A DNA stretch of 64,000 nucleotides from Gordonia sp. SID5947 (GTDB taxonomy: Bacteria; Actinomycetota; Actinomycetes; Mycobacteriales; Mycobacteriaceae): NCBI RefSeq assembly GCF_009862785.1, contig NZ_WWHU01000001.1:4030001-4094000 (forward strand), given 5' to 3'. A model generated the notes under the pieces. The model saw nothing but the letters and a program-made list of their open reading frames with translations. It had not been told where the DNA came from and did no database searches. Numbering within the stretch: position 1 is the first letter of the stretch; each line of letters opens with the position of its first letter. The position numbers and the translations under genes are program-made. Positions 8,789 through 17,355 of the stretch are shown piece by piece.

Positions 8789-9825
8789 GGTACGACGACG
8801 GCCCGTCCGCGGAGGTCGTTGGCCGCGAGCTTGCGATATGCGTCGATGCCGTGATCGAGGTCGAAGGTCTGCACGGCGACCTCCAATGCGCCGTCGCGCG
8901 CCAGGTCGAACACCTCGATCAGTTCGCTTCGCGAGCCCCAGTAGGGGGCCCGGACCGACACCTCATAGGGCTGCGCCCAGATGCCGACCTTGGCCGCGGC
9001 TTGGCCGTCGCCGAGACCGACGATCGCGACGTCACCCATCGTTCCGACCACACCCATCGCCGTGTTGATGGTCGGTTGATAACCCACGAAGTCGAAAACT
9101 GCTGTGGCACCGTCTTTTCCGGTGATCTTACGAACATTCTCGACAGCGTCGGCGTCGCTGAGCACCGCCTCGTGAGCGCCGACCTCCTTGGCGAAATCCA
9201 ACTTTTCCTGGGTCACGTCCAGCGCGATCACGCGAGCTGGGGTGAGATGCCGGAGCAGTTGTATCGCGACGTGGCCGAGCCCACCGGACCCGATGACGAC
9301 GGCAGTGGAGCCGCCGACCAACTTGCCCAGCGACGGCTTGATGGCGTGATAAGGGGTGAGTCCCGCGTCGGTGAGAGGGACGGTGGTGGCAGGGTCCAGA
9401 TCGCCGATGGGGATCAGGTGACGCGGATCGTCGACGATCATGTACTCGGCCATCGCGCCCGGCGCACCGAGTCCCGGGGGGACGATCTGCTGCTCGGCGG
9501 CATTGCTGCAGTAGTTCTCCAGGCCCCGGGAACAGAAATGGCAGACTCCGCAGCCCCACGGACCGTAGACCGCCACCGCGGTCCCCTCGGTCAGAGTTGT
9601 CACGCCGGAGCCGAGTTCGGCCACCACACCGACACCTTCGTGACCCAGTGTCATCGGGAGCGGATACGGGAAGCTCTCGGCCGGCATGTTCAGGACGAAA
9701 TCATCGGAGTGGCAAGCGCCGGCGGCGCTCACCTTCAGCAGTACCTCGCCGGGCCCTGGCGAGGGCTTGTCGATCTCACGCAGTTCGGGCTCTTCGCCCG
9801 GCTTGACCATCTGGATCGCCTTCAC
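8785..9825 (-). CDS. Zinc-dependent NAD(P) alcohol dehydrogenase
   Basis: A 346-residue medium-chain dehydrogenase. Catalytic zinc ligands are in GACHSDD and TLGHEGVGVV. The structural zinc lobe is CGVCHFCSRGLENYC, and the Rossmann glycine motif is GSGGLGHVAIQ followed by VIALDV. It resembles actinobacterial secondary-alcohol dehydrogenases (ADH-A type). The acidic VIALD end of the second strand fits NAD(H) rather than NADP(H). The GTG start at 9825 has a GAGGAGGAA ribosome site. It is first in a two-gene operon with the FMN protein. Confidence 0.87.
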   Translation of the reverse strand: MKAIQMVKPGEEPELREIDKPSPGPGEVLLKVSAAGACHSDDFVLNMPAESFPYPLPMTLGHEGVGVVAELGSGVTTLTEGTAVAVYGPWGCGVCHFCSRGLENYCSNAAEQQIVPPGLGAPGAMAEYMIVDDPRHLIPIGDLDPATTVPLTDAGLTPYHAIKPSLGKLVGGSTAVVIGSGGLGHVAIQLLRHLTPARVIALDVTQEKLDFAKEVGAHEAVLSDADAVENVRKITGKDGATAVFDFVGYQPTINTAMGVVGTMGDVAIVGLGDGQAAAKVGIWAQPYEVSVRAPYWGSRSELIEVFDLARDGALEVAVQTFDLDHGIDAYRKLAANDLRGRAVVVP

Positions 9826-9922
9826 GGTTCCTCCTCGTCGAGACTGGCGGCTATCTCCGTTCTACTCCCCACACATCGTCTGGTGGCGATATGTGGGATA
9901 CCCGTTGTCGGGGGACGCGAAA

Positions 9923-9960
9923 CGGCCCGTGTGAACCCTCGGAGGGATTCACACGGGCCG
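9923..9960. terminator. Long hairpin after the MFS/CnaB gene
   Basis: Arms CGGCCCGTGTGAA (9923-9935) and its reverse complement (9948-9960) are perfect over 13 bp and extend inward through CCCT/AGGG with one bulge. It stands 36 nt after the stop of the minus-strand MFS gene and before the dehydrogenase operon, so it probably ends the four-gene unit. Confidence 0.65.
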
Positions 9961-9996
9961 AACGCGTTGTCACGCAGTCTGTGCTACCAGCGGGAC

Positions 9997-12642
9997 CTAC
10001 GACACGGGGGACTCGTTGCCCGAACCCAGTCCGATGTCGGCCGTATTGCGTTGACCGGCTGCCACATTCACCTGCACGGCGGCCGGCTCGTACATGTTGG
10101 CCACGATGGTGAACTGGGCGTCGGTCAGGCCTTCGATCCGATACCGTCCGTCGGCGTCGGTGATCACCGAGGCGACGATGGTCTGCTCGGGGCCGATCGC
10201 CGATACGGTGGCCCCCGCCAACGGCGACCCGTCCATCGCGCGGACGGAGCCCTGCACACCGCCGGTCGCGACCAGGACGATCTCGATCTCGGCACGTGAC
10301 GTCGCATCGACGGTGACCAGCTGGCTGGTCGGCTGGTAGCCGGGCACCGATGCGGTCACCGCGACGGTGTCGCCCTCCGACAGTCCGTGGATGGCAAAGC
10401 GTCCGTCGGAATCGGCGTGCGCCTGGGTGACCACCGCGCCCGACTGGTCGGTGACGATCAGGTTGGCCGGCAGCGGACGCTGCTCGTCACGCACCGAACC
10501 CTGCAGTACCGACCCGCCGGTCAGGGCGAAGTCCCGTCGGAAGACCAGGTCGCCGACCACGGAAACCGTGAGCGCCTTGGGCGAGCGTCCCGGGGCGGTT
10601 GCGATGACGGTGTACGTGCCGTCCGCCAGATCGCGGACCGCGTACGACCCGTCCTGGTGCACCGCGGTTGCGCCGGCCTGGTGGCCGCGGATATCGGTGA
10701 CGGTCACTGCGGCGTGTGTCAGCGGTGCCCCGTCGGAACCGGTGATCCGGCCGGCGATCCGCGGTCGTTCGACCTCGGACTGCGCGCTTGCCGCCGAAGG
10801 CAACAGATGCCGTGGCCCGGTACCGCGCGGCTCGTCGATGAGTTCCGACGGAGCGGCGACCGACGCGTCGGCGGCGACAGCCGCCAGCTCGGCGCCCACG
10901 GTCTCCGGCGACTCGACCGGTGACTTCGAGCCGCCGGTGAACAGCGACGCGATCGCACCCAGCACGCAGCAGATGAGCGCGAAGGTGAACGCCGCGGTCA
11001 GTCCGTCGGAGAACGGATCGCTGATCAGATGCGGGAAGAAGTCCAGGCCGGTCAGGTGGTCGACGCTCGACTGCGGCAGGCCCTGCAGCGCCTGGCCGCC
11101 GATCTCCCGGATCGGGTTGTACCCGAGGAAGGCCGCGAACAGGATGCCGACCGTCGGCAGATGTGCGATGCCGTTCGCCGGCGCCTCCGGCATCCCGTTG
11201 GTCGTCAGACCGCTGAACATCGCGTCCGGCAGATGAGCGCTGAGGCCGGCGATCATCAGCGAGAAGAACAGGCCGATCGAGAGCACCATCGCGGCGTTCT
11301 GGAACGTGGTCATCATGCCTGCGCCGGAACCACGCGACGTGATCGGGAGGCTGTTCATCACCTCGGCGCGGTTGGGCGAGGCGAACAGGCCCATACCGAT
11401 GCCGTTGATCAACATGATCACGGCGAACACCCAGTAGGTGAAGTCGACCGGGATCGCGATCAGGGCTGCGAAGGTACCCGCGGTGATCAGCATGCCGATG
11501 CTGGTGAACCACTTGGTGCCCACCCGGTCGGAGAGGAACCCGGAGACGGGCGCACTGAGCAGGAAGCCGATGGTCATCGGCACCATGTAGATGCCGGCCC
11601 ACAGCGGTGTGCGTGAGTAGTCGAAGCCGTGCTGCGGGAGCCAGATGCCCTGCAGCCAGATGATCAGGATGAACTGCAGACCACCACGGCCGATCGAAGC
11701 CATCAGGTTGGCGACGTTGCCGAAGGCGAACGAACGATTCTTGAACAGCGAGAGTTCGAAGAGCGGGCTGTCGACCTTGGTCTCGATGAACACGAAGGCG
11801 GCCAGCACGATCACACCGCCGATGAGTCCGGTGAGGACCCACGGGTTGCCCCAACCCATGTTGGACCCGCCGTAGGGCTGGATGCCGTAGGTGATGGCGA
11901 TGAGGATCGCGATGAGGCCGACGGCGAAGGTGATGTTGCCCCACCAGTCCATCTTCGCCTTGCGGCGTTCGCCGGTGTCGTGCAGCTTCAGATACGCCCA
12001 GATCGTCCCGATCACACCGAACGGCACCGAGACCAGGAAGATGTAGTGCCACTGGATCGGTGCGAGCACGCCGCCGATCAGCAGGCCGAGGAACGAACCG
12101 GCGATCGCCGCGACACCGTTGATGCCCATGGCGAGGCCACGCTGGTTGGCCGGGAACGCATCGGTCAAGATCGCCGACGAGTTCGCCATCAGGAACGCAC
12201 CGCCGACGCCCTGGATGATGCGCCAGAAGATCAGCCAGATGGCCGCCTCACTCCCGTCGAACCAGGTGATGGCCAGGAAGATGGAGGAGATCGTGAAGAT
12301 CGCGAAACCCATGTTGTACATCCGGGCGCGACCGAACATGTCGCCGAGGCGTCCGAAGCTCACCACCAGCACGGCGGTGACCACGAGGAAGCCCATCATC
12401 ATCCAGAGCAGATAGCTGGTGTTCTGGGGTTCGAGGGGATTGAGATGGATGCCCTTGAAGATGTCGGGCAGTGCGATCAGGACGATCGAGCTGTTGATCG
12501 TCGCGATCAGCATGCCCAGCGTGGTGTTGGAGAGCGCGATCCATTTGTAGTTCGGACCGAGCTCGTCGAGAGATCGCTGGCGCGACCGGCGGGGTTCCGC
12601 TGGTGCGGACCCGCCTGCCTCGGCCACTGCGTGATTCGACAT
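9997..12642 (-). CDS. MFS (DHA2/EmrB-like) transporter fused to three CarboxypepD_reg/CnaB-like domains
   Basis: An 881-residue protein. Residues about 30-600 form a 14-helix drug:H+ antiporter-2 type MFS domain with FGRLGDMFGRARMYNMG between helices 2 and 3. Residues about 645-880 hold three beta-sandwich repeats of the carboxypeptidase regulatory-like type (IAGRITGSDGAPLTHAAVTV, LQGSVRDEQRPLPANL, VQGSVRAMDGSPLAGATV), each ending in DGxYxxxxLxxGxYTVxA-like strands. MFS proteins normally end after the last helix. With 14 helices the repeats should be cytoplasmic. The ATG at 12642 has an AAAGG site and is preferred over the TTG 18 nt upstream. The substrate is unknown. It is the last gene of the MarR unit, 60 nt after the YceI gene. 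Confidence 0.85.
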   Translation of the reverse strand: MSNHAVAEAGGSAPAEPRRSRQRSLDELGPNYKWIALSNTTLGMLIATINSSIVLIALPDIFKGIHLNPLEPQNTSYLLWMMMGFLVVTAVLVVSFGRLGDMFGRARMYNMGFAIFTISSIFLAITWFDGSEAAIWLIFWRIIQGVGGAFLMANSSAILTDAFPANQRGLAMGINGVAAIAGSFLGLLIGGVLAPIQWHYIFLVSVPFGVIGTIWAYLKLHDTGERRKAKMDWWGNITFAVGLIAILIAITYGIQPYGGSNMGWGNPWVLTGLIGGVIVLAAFVFIETKVDSPLFELSLFKNRSFAFGNVANLMASIGRGGLQFILIIWLQGIWLPQHGFDYSRTPLWAGIYMVPMTIGFLLSAPVSGFLSDRVGTKWFTSIGMLITAGTFAALIAIPVDFTYWVFAVIMLINGIGMGLFASPNRAEVMNSLPITSRGSGAGMMTTFQNAAMVLSIGLFFSLMIAGLSAHLPDAMFSGLTTNGMPEAPANGIAHLPTVGILFAAFLGYNPIREIGGQALQGLPQSSVDHLTGLDFFPHLISDPFSDGLTAAFTFALICCVLGAIASLFTGGSKSPVESPETVGAELAAVAADASVAAPSELIDEPRGTGPRHLLPSAASAQSEVERPRIAGRITGSDGAPLTHAAVTVTDIRGHQAGATAVHQDGSYAVRDLADGTYTVIATAPGRSPKALTVSVVGDLVFRRDFALTGGSVLQGSVRDEQRPLPANLIVTDQSGAVVTQAHADSDGRFAIHGLSEGDTVAVTASVPGYQPTSQLVTVDATSRAEIEIVLVATGGVQGSVRAMDGSPLAGATVSAIGPEQTIVASVITDADGRYRIEGLTDAQFTIVANMYEPAAVQVNVAAGQRNTADIGLGSGNESPVS

Positions 12643-12702
12643 GTGTGCCTTTCGGATCAATAAGAGAAATGCGTGTGTGTCGCGGGTCTTTGCGCCCGCG
12701 GG

Positions 12703-13512
12703 TCAGGTGGCGGAACGGACGGCCTGGATGTCGAGGATCACCTTCGCCGTGCTGCCGATCTGCGCGACGCCGCTGATCAGCTTGTCGTCGAAGCTGATGC
12801 CGAAGTCGTTGCGCTGCAGCGTCCCCTCCGCGCGGAATCCGGCGCGGTGTCCGCCCCACGGGTCCTCGACCTCGCCGAGATACGACAGCTCGAGCGTCAC
12901 CGGAACAGCGGTGCCGCGCAACGTCAGGGTGCCCGACAGCGACCACGTCTCGTCGGAGGACGGGCGTACCTGAGCGGCCCGGAACTCTGCGACCGGATGC
13001 TGCTCGGTGTCGAAGAACGCATCCGACCGCAGGTGGTCGTCACGAGTCTTGTTGTCGGTGTCGATGCTCGATGTCTTGATCTCGGCGACCACCGACGACT
13101 TCTCGATGTCGTCGGCCACCTCGATCTGCCCGGTGAAATCGGTGAAACGGCCCTTGATGCTGGCGATACCGAAGTGGCGAACGCTGATCTCGATCGCCGA
13201 ATGGCCCGGGTCGATGTCCCATCGGCCGGGTGCCGGGACCGGTGCGCCGCCGGCGCGTGCGGCCGCGATCTCGCCGAGGCTGACCGGGCTCGATCCGGTC
13301 ACCACCGCGACGCGGGCCGTCGGCTGGTAGCCCTCGGCCGTGATCACCACCGTGTAGGTGCCGGTGTCGAGGTCGGCCGCTCTCACCGCGCCGTCGGCAT
13401 CCGCGCGTGCGATCGCCTGCTGCTCGCCTGCCTGCGACATGACCGTCATGACCGCGCCGTCCAACGGACGACCGCTCGAGGTCGCGACTCGTGCCGTGAT
13501 GGTTGCACTCAT
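12703..13512 (-). CDS. YceI-family protein with an N-terminal CnaB-like domain
   Basis: A 269-residue protein. Residues 1 to about 80 form one CarboxypepD_reg/CnaB-like beta-sandwich (ARVATSSGRPLDGAVMTV to GTYTVVITAEGYQPTARV). Residues about 97-269 form a YceI lipocalin-like domain (WDIDPGHSAIEISVRHFGIASI, VVAEIKTSSIDTDNKTRDDHL). YceI proteins bind isoprenoids or fatty amides; the E. coli protein is periplasmic, but no signal peptide is seen here. The ATG overlaps the upstream stop (ATGA). The shared domain ties it to both neighbours. Confidence 0.85.
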   Translation of the reverse strand: MSATITARVATSSGRPLDGAVMTVMSQAGEQQAIARADADGAVRAADLDTGTYTVVITAEGYQPTARVAVVTGSSPVSLGEIAAARAGGAPVPAPGRWDIDPGHSAIEISVRHFGIASIKGRFTDFTGQIEVADDIEKSSVVAEIKTSSIDTDNKTRDDHLRSDAFFDTEQHPVAEFRAAQVRPSSDETWSLSGTLTLRGTAVPVTLELSYLGEVEDPWGGHRAGFRAEGTLQRNDFGISFDDKLISGVAQIGSTAKVILDIQAVRSAT

Positions 13513-14345
13513 GCTTGCCCCCTTGCGCCGAGGACGAATTCGTGCGTGACGAATCGTCCGGCCTCGATGCTTATGGTGGCCGCCACCGGGGAGTAACCGT
13601 TGGCGATCACCGTGTAGTCGCCGGGTGTGAGGTTCGCGAACAGGTACCGGCCGTCGTCGTCGGTGAGTGCGCTCGCCGCCATCTCACCGGAGTCGTTGAG
13701 CAGGGCCACCTGGCTGTGCGCCACCGGTGCGCCGTCGGGCCCGGTGCCGTCGGTGATGGTCCCGCCGAGCTCTGCCGCGGTCCGCAGCACCACATCGACA
13801 GAGGGAGAGGCTGTTCCGCTGACCACCACGGTTTCGGCAACCGGATCGCAGCCGGCGGCTGTGACGATCACCGTGTAGGTCCCGTTCGCGAGACCCGACA
13901 CGCTCCACCGTCCGTCCACGCCGGTGACCGCTGTGGCGGTGACGTGGCCGGCGTGATCGGCGACGGCGACCGTCGCCTGCGCGACCGCCTCGCCGGTCGC
14001 CGAGGTGGTGACGCTCCCGGTGAGTGCCGCCATCGAGGTGAGCACCACCTCGACATCGATCGGGGTGGAACCGACCGTCACGGTCACCGCGGACGGTTCG
14101 TGCCCCGCCGCCGAGACGACGAGAACATAGTGGCCGCCGCCCGGGACGGCAATCCCGAAGGTGCCGTCGGACTCTCCGGCCGTGCGGGCCGCCTGGCGCC
14201 CGTTCGGGTCGATCACGGTGATCGTCGCGTCGGCGACGGTGGCGCCGTCGTTGCGGCGGATCTCGCCACGGATCGTTCCGCCGGCAATGGTGTGCGACGG
14301 TGTGATCCCGTCCTCATCCCGGTGGCCATTGACGTTGGGCTGCAT
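13509..14345 (-). CDS. Protein of three CarboxypepD_reg/CnaB-like repeats
   Basis: A 278-residue protein made almost wholly of three beta-sandwich repeats, at about 25-105, 108-190 and 192-275. Each opens with a G-x-hydrophobic segment (IRGEIRRNDGATVADATI, LTGSVTTSATGEAVAQATV, LGGTITDGTGPDGAPVAHSQV) and closes with a G-x-Y-T/V-hydrophobic strand. No signal peptide, LPXTG sorting signal or catalytic motif is visible, so a cytoplasmic or accessory role is likely. The ATG at 14345 has an AGGAGGGGG site and overlaps the MarR stop by 1 nt (TGATG), so it is translationally coupled to the regulator. No function is known. Confidence 0.8.
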   Translation of the reverse strand: MQPNVNGHRDEDGITPSHTIAGGTIRGEIRRNDGATVADATITVIDPNGRQAARTAGESDGTFGIAVPGGGHYVLVVSAAGHEPSAVTVTVGSTPIDVEVVLTSMAALTGSVTTSATGEAVAQATVAVADHAGHVTATAVTGVDGRWSVSGLANGTYTVIVTAAGCDPVAETVVVSGTASPSVDVVLRTAAELGGTITDGTGPDGAPVAHSQVALLNDSGEMAASALTDDDGRYLFANLTPGDYTVIANGYSPVAATISIEAGRFVTHEFVLGARGQA

Positions 14346-14860
14346 CAGGATCCCCCTCCTACTGTTGCGCTGTCCGCGGTATCTGGACTGTCTGTGGTGG
14401 GTGCGGTCAGACCGCACATCGTGTCGGCGAGAAGGCGCATCGATCGTTCGACGGCCATCCGCTCATCGTCGGCGAGCTGATCGAGCGCCATCTCGAACAA
14501 CTCGGAGTTGCGCGACGACGCCCCCCGGATGTGATCCACCCCGTCTGCGGTCGGGGTGAGCAGGCTGACCCGTCCGTCGCGCGGATCGGTGGTGCGCATG
14601 ACCATGCCGTGCCGCTCGAGCGAGGCGACCACCCGGGACATCGTCGGTGCGGCGACACCCTCCCGTTCGGCCACTTCGGTGGCCCGGATCGGCGCGTTCT
14701 GGGCGATGGTCCAGAGCGCGGACATCTGACCTGCGGAAAGTGTTCCGCCACCCGACCGGGCGCGGATCGCACGTCCGATCCGGATGAGATCGCGGTGGAT
14801 GGTGGCGGCGTCGCTCAGGGTTGCGGTGGACGACAGGCCCACTGCTGCACCCTCGCCCAT
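14345..14860 (-). CDS. MarR family transcriptional regulator
   Basis: A 171-residue winged-helix regulator. The MarR fold is visible in LSAGQMSALWTIAQNAPIRAT, the recognition helix VAAPTMSRVVASLERHGMV, and the wing TDPRDGRVSLLTPTADG. The ATG at 14860 is chosen because a GGAGGGAAG ribosome site lies about 10 nt upstream; an in-frame TTG at 14884 lies upstream of that site. It is the first gene of a unit with the CnaB-like, YceI and MFS genes and is expected to repress it in response to a small molecule. An AT-rich segment with inverted GCTAA/TTAGC lies in its promoter. Confidence 0.88.
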   Translation of the reverse strand: MGEGAAVGLSSTATLSDAATIHRDLIRIGRAIRARSGGGTLSAGQMSALWTIAQNAPIRATEVAEREGVAAPTMSRVVASLERHGMVMRTTDPRDGRVSLLTPTADGVDHIRGASSRNSELFEMALDQLADDERMAVERSMRLLADTMCGLTAPTTDSPDTADSATVGGGS

Positions 14861-14897
14861 AGACAGACTTCCCTCCGTGGACAACTTGCTTCGTAAA

Positions 14898-14918
14898 GCT
14901 AAATGAAAATTACTTAGC
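14898..14918. promoter_or_regulatory. Possible MarR operator in an AT-rich promoter segment
   Basis: GCTAA at 14898-14902 and TTAGC at 14914-14918 are inverted with 11 nt between. The surrounding 14885-14930 is markedly AT-rich for this genome and directly precedes the MarR gene. A related GCCTAAAGTA follows. The assignment rests on position and symmetry only. Confidence 0.35.
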
Positions 14919-15123
14919 CAGCCTAAAGTAGTTCGACGCTCGGGGACGCATCGAGACGGTGTGAGTTGGGCTACATCTGGCCGAAAAGGACGGCAAATCA
15001 GCGCAATTCGGACATTTTTCTAGTAATGGGACCACCAGTCGGCGGAGCGAGGTGACGTGAACAGTGGGTGACGATCGCCGCCGCCGCGCTGCGGGCGTCC
15101 GGATCGCGTCGTAGCGTGAGGTC

Positions 15124-15369
15124 ATGGCCGGGGACAACGACGAACGTAGACAGATCGACGAGGTCCGGGCTCGCTTGACCGAAGTCCATACCGGCCGTTC
15201 CTCAGACGACGTGGCAGGCGTTGTCGAGGCGGCCTACCGTCACTTCGACGGGATTCGCGTCCGTGATTTCGTGCCGCTGCTGGTCGAACGACGGGCCAAT
15301 CAGGAACTGGGCGGGTCGTCGGTCATGGCAGATCCCGCAAAGGCTCCGCCGCATCTCGGTGAGCAGTAG
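15124..15369 (+). CDS. Small helical protein, three-helix-bundle dimerization domain type
   Basis: An 81-residue protein. Residues about 8-62 (IDEVRARLTEVHTGR, VAGVVEAAYRHFDG, VRDFVPLLVERRANQEL) match the short three-helix-bundle domain found in many actinobacterial small proteins with an RVRDFVPLLVER-like ending. Function is unknown. It starts at ATG 15124, 263 nt from the divergent MarR gene. Its 3' end overlaps the convergent small gene by 47 nt. Confidence 0.6.
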   Translation: MAGDNDERRQIDEVRARLTEVHTGRSSDDVAGVVEAAYRHFDGIRVRDFVPLLVERRANQELGGSSVMADPAKAPPHLGEQ

Positions 15370-15586
15370 TCGCGGTCAGTCCGTACTGCGTCTGCAGGAG
15401 CCGGATGAGGGCACGTGCCTCATAGAGTTCGCTGCGCCGACGGTTCGCACTCGACGGATGCATCGACGTCGATTCGAGCTCGGCGACGATCCTGTCGGTC
15501 ACTCGTTCGAGATCGGCGATCAAGGACCGGGCCTGGGCGTGAGACGGATCCTCTGCACCAACGGTCACCGGAGGATCGTAAAACAC
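15323..15586 (-). CDS. Small hypothetical helical protein
   Basis: An 87-residue protein that I do not recognise. The middle (ARSLIADLERVTDRIVAELE and RRRSELYEARALIRLLQTQYG) is predicted to form two amphipathic helices with typical coding composition. The last about 16 codons overlap the convergent gene at 15124-15369. It lies 15 nt downstream of the DUF6766 gene on the same strand and may be co-transcribed with it. Confidence 0.45.
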   Translation of the reverse strand: MFYDPPVTVGAEDPSHAQARSLIADLERVTDRIVAELESTSMHPSSANRRRSELYEARALIRLLQTQYGLTATTAHRDAAEPLRDLP

Positions 15587-15601
15587 GCAGATCCGGCTGC
15601 G

Positions 15602-16303
15602 TCAGGCGCCGGTCTCCCGTGAACTCTCCGCGACTGGTTTGGACTCCGGTGAGCCCTTCTGGCGTAGGTAGATCGAGCCGCCGATGATCGCGGCGACGGC
15701 GATGAACTCGCTCTGCCAGTTCTGCATCGACTCGAACCAGAACTGGGAGGTGCCCAGGTAGTCCCACACCGAAACCGTCGGCCGGCCGTGGTCGAGTTGA
15801 TCGCTGTTGTAGGCGGCGGCGCCACCCACCGCATGCAGTGCGAGGGAGGCGAAGAAGAGTACGAAGAAGGCGCCGGCGAGTGAGTTCTGATAGATCGTCA
15901 GCCAGATCCCGCCGCGGCGAACCGGCCAGGGGGAGCGCGGGTCGGCGTGCACCGATCGCGGATCCTGGTCCTGCGGAGAGGTTTCATGGGGAGGTTTGGA
16001 CTCCGACGAACCCTTCTGGAACAGGAAGACCGTCAGCACGACGTACATCGCCATCTGGAGGAACTCGGATTCCCAGTTCTCGAAGACGGCCTCGACGAAG
16101 TCTCCCGTCCGCAGGTATGCCCATACGCTGATCGCCTCGGTGGCGCCGTGTTCCATCTGTTCGGAGTTGTACTGACGGACCCCGGACATGATCATCCCGA
16201 TGAAGAAGATCAGGAACAGTGCAAGGCAGGTGAGCAGGAGGCCGTTCTCGTAGAGCCAGGCGCGTAATCGACGCCGGCGCCTGGTTTCGTCGACCGTCGC
16301 CAC
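15602..16303 (-). CDS. Membrane protein with two tandem DUF6766-type units
   Basis: A 233-residue membrane protein made of two homologous halves. Each half has a first helix after W/Y-x-N-x-L, a Y-N-S-x-Q/E-x(2-3)-H-G motif, then F-x-NWxSEF, a second helix pair and QKGSxESKP. The first half spans about residues 13-110 (FENWESEFLQMAMYVVLT, QKGSSESKP) and the second about 133-230 (MQNWQSEFIAVAAII, QKGSPESKP). The single unit is familiar as DUF6766, function unknown; those proteins are typically already two-unit, about 210-240 residues. It is divergent from ppk2. Confidence 0.7.
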   Translation of the reverse strand: MATVDETRRRRRLRAWLYENGLLLTCLALFLIFFIGMIMSGVRQYNSEQMEHGATEAISVWAYLRTGDFVEAVFENWESEFLQMAMYVVLTVFLFQKGSSESKPPHETSPQDQDPRSVHADPRSPWPVRRGGIWLTIYQNSLAGAFFVLFFASLALHAVGGAAAYNSDQLDHGRPTVSVWDYLGTSQFWFESMQNWQSEFIAVAAIIGGSIYLRQKGSPESKPVAESSRETGA

Positions 16304-16416
16304 AGGCTGACAGTACGCGCGATCGACCGGGCTCCGAGGGCGCCTCGGCGTAGAATTCTGCGGAACCTTTGCCGGAGTGGTCGACCGGGGTATTCGTCAT
16401 CGAGGAGGCGCCGCTC

Positions 16417-17295
16417 GTGGGCAAGAAGAGCAAGAAGTCACACGCGAAGAACAAGCATGCGATCGACGACCCGAAACCGGCGCGGCCGTACCCCGAGGTG
16501 AGTGGAACAGATTCGGCGCCAACATCTCCGATGACGAACAAAGAGTTCCGGAAACTGGTGAAACCGCTGCACGGCGAACTCGTGGCGATGCAGGAGTGGG
16601 TGCGGTCCACCGGTGCCAAGGTCTGCGTGGTCTTCGAGGGTCGTGATACCGCGGGCAAGGGTGGCGTCATCAAGGCGATCACCGAGCGGGTCAGTCCGCG
16701 GGTGTTCCGCGTGGTGGCGCTGCCCACTCCCACCGAGCGGGAGAAGTCGCAGATGTTCTTGCAGCGGTACGTGCCACATCTGCCGGCCGCGGGAGAGGTC
16801 GTGATCTTCGACCGCAGTTGGTACAACCGCGCGGGCGTGGAGCGTGTGATGGGTTTCTGCACTGAGGAGCAGTCCATGCAGTTCCTCGCGGACGTCCCCG
16901 AGTTCGAGCGAGCGGTGGTCCGGTCCGGCACGCTGTTGATCAAGTACTGGCTCGAAGTGAGCGAAGAACAACAGACACTGCGTCTGCAGAGCCGCATCGA
17001 CGACCCTCGCAAGTATTGGAAACTGTCCCCGATGGACGTGAAGTCCTACACCCACTGGGACGACTATTCCCGTGCGCGTGACGACATGTTCCGCTACAGC
17101 GACACCGGTTGGGCGCCGTGGTACGTCGCCAACACCGACGACAAGAAGCGCGGTCGGCTCAACATCATCACGCACCTGCTCGATCAGGTGCCCTACACGC
17201 CACTCGCGGCACCGGACATCGAACTGCCCGACCGTGTCCGCAGTGGGTATTCCAGTCCGCACCTGGCCGTGACCGAGGTGCCGGTTCGCTATTGA
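16417..17295 (+). CDS. ppk2: Polyphosphate kinase 2 (PPK2)
   Basis: A 292-residue PPK2-family enzyme that transfers phosphate between polyphosphate and nucleotides. Walker A is FEGRDTAGKGGVIKAI, Walker B is VIFDRSWYNRAGVERVMGFC, and the lid region holds RIDDPRKYWKLSPMD. The length and single domain fit class I PPK2, which mainly makes GTP or ATP from polyphosphate. A Lys-rich N-terminal tail (GKKSKKSHAKNKH) precedes the fold. The GTG at 16417 follows a GAGGAGG site by about 7 nt and is preferred over the TTG at 16369. It shares a terminator with the convergent hsp20 gene. Confidence 0.9.
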   Translation: MGKKSKKSHAKNKHAIDDPKPARPYPEVSGTDSAPTSPMTNKEFRKLVKPLHGELVAMQEWVRSTGAKVCVVFEGRDTAGKGGVIKAITERVSPRVFRVVALPTPTEREKSQMFLQRYVPHLPAAGEVVIFDRSWYNRAGVERVMGFCTEEQSMQFLADVPEFERAVVRSGTLLIKYWLEVSEEQQTLRLQSRIDDPRKYWKLSPMDVKSYTHWDDYSRARDDMFRYSDTGWAPWYVANTDDKKRGRLNIITHLLDQVPYTPLAAPDIELPDRVRSGYSSPHLAVTEVPVRY

Positions 17296-17299
17296 CGAA

Positions 17300-17340
17300 G
17301 GGCGCCGACGGGCGCGATCTGCTCGCGCCCGTCAGCGCCC
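17300..17340. terminator. Bidirectional terminator between ppk2 and hsp20
   Basis: An 18-nt left arm (17300-17317) and right arm (17323-17340) pair around a 5-nt loop, with one mismatch (core GACGGGCGCGA / TCGCGCCCGTC). It lies 5 nt after the ppk2 stop and 16 nt beyond the hsp20 stop of the opposite strand. Confidence 0.75.
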
Positions 17341-17355
17341 GGTGATCAATTGAGG

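Noticed and set aside
8713-10299. 528-codon open frame on the plus strand
   Set aside because: It spans the antisense of three real minus-strand genes and two intergenic regions, with no motif.
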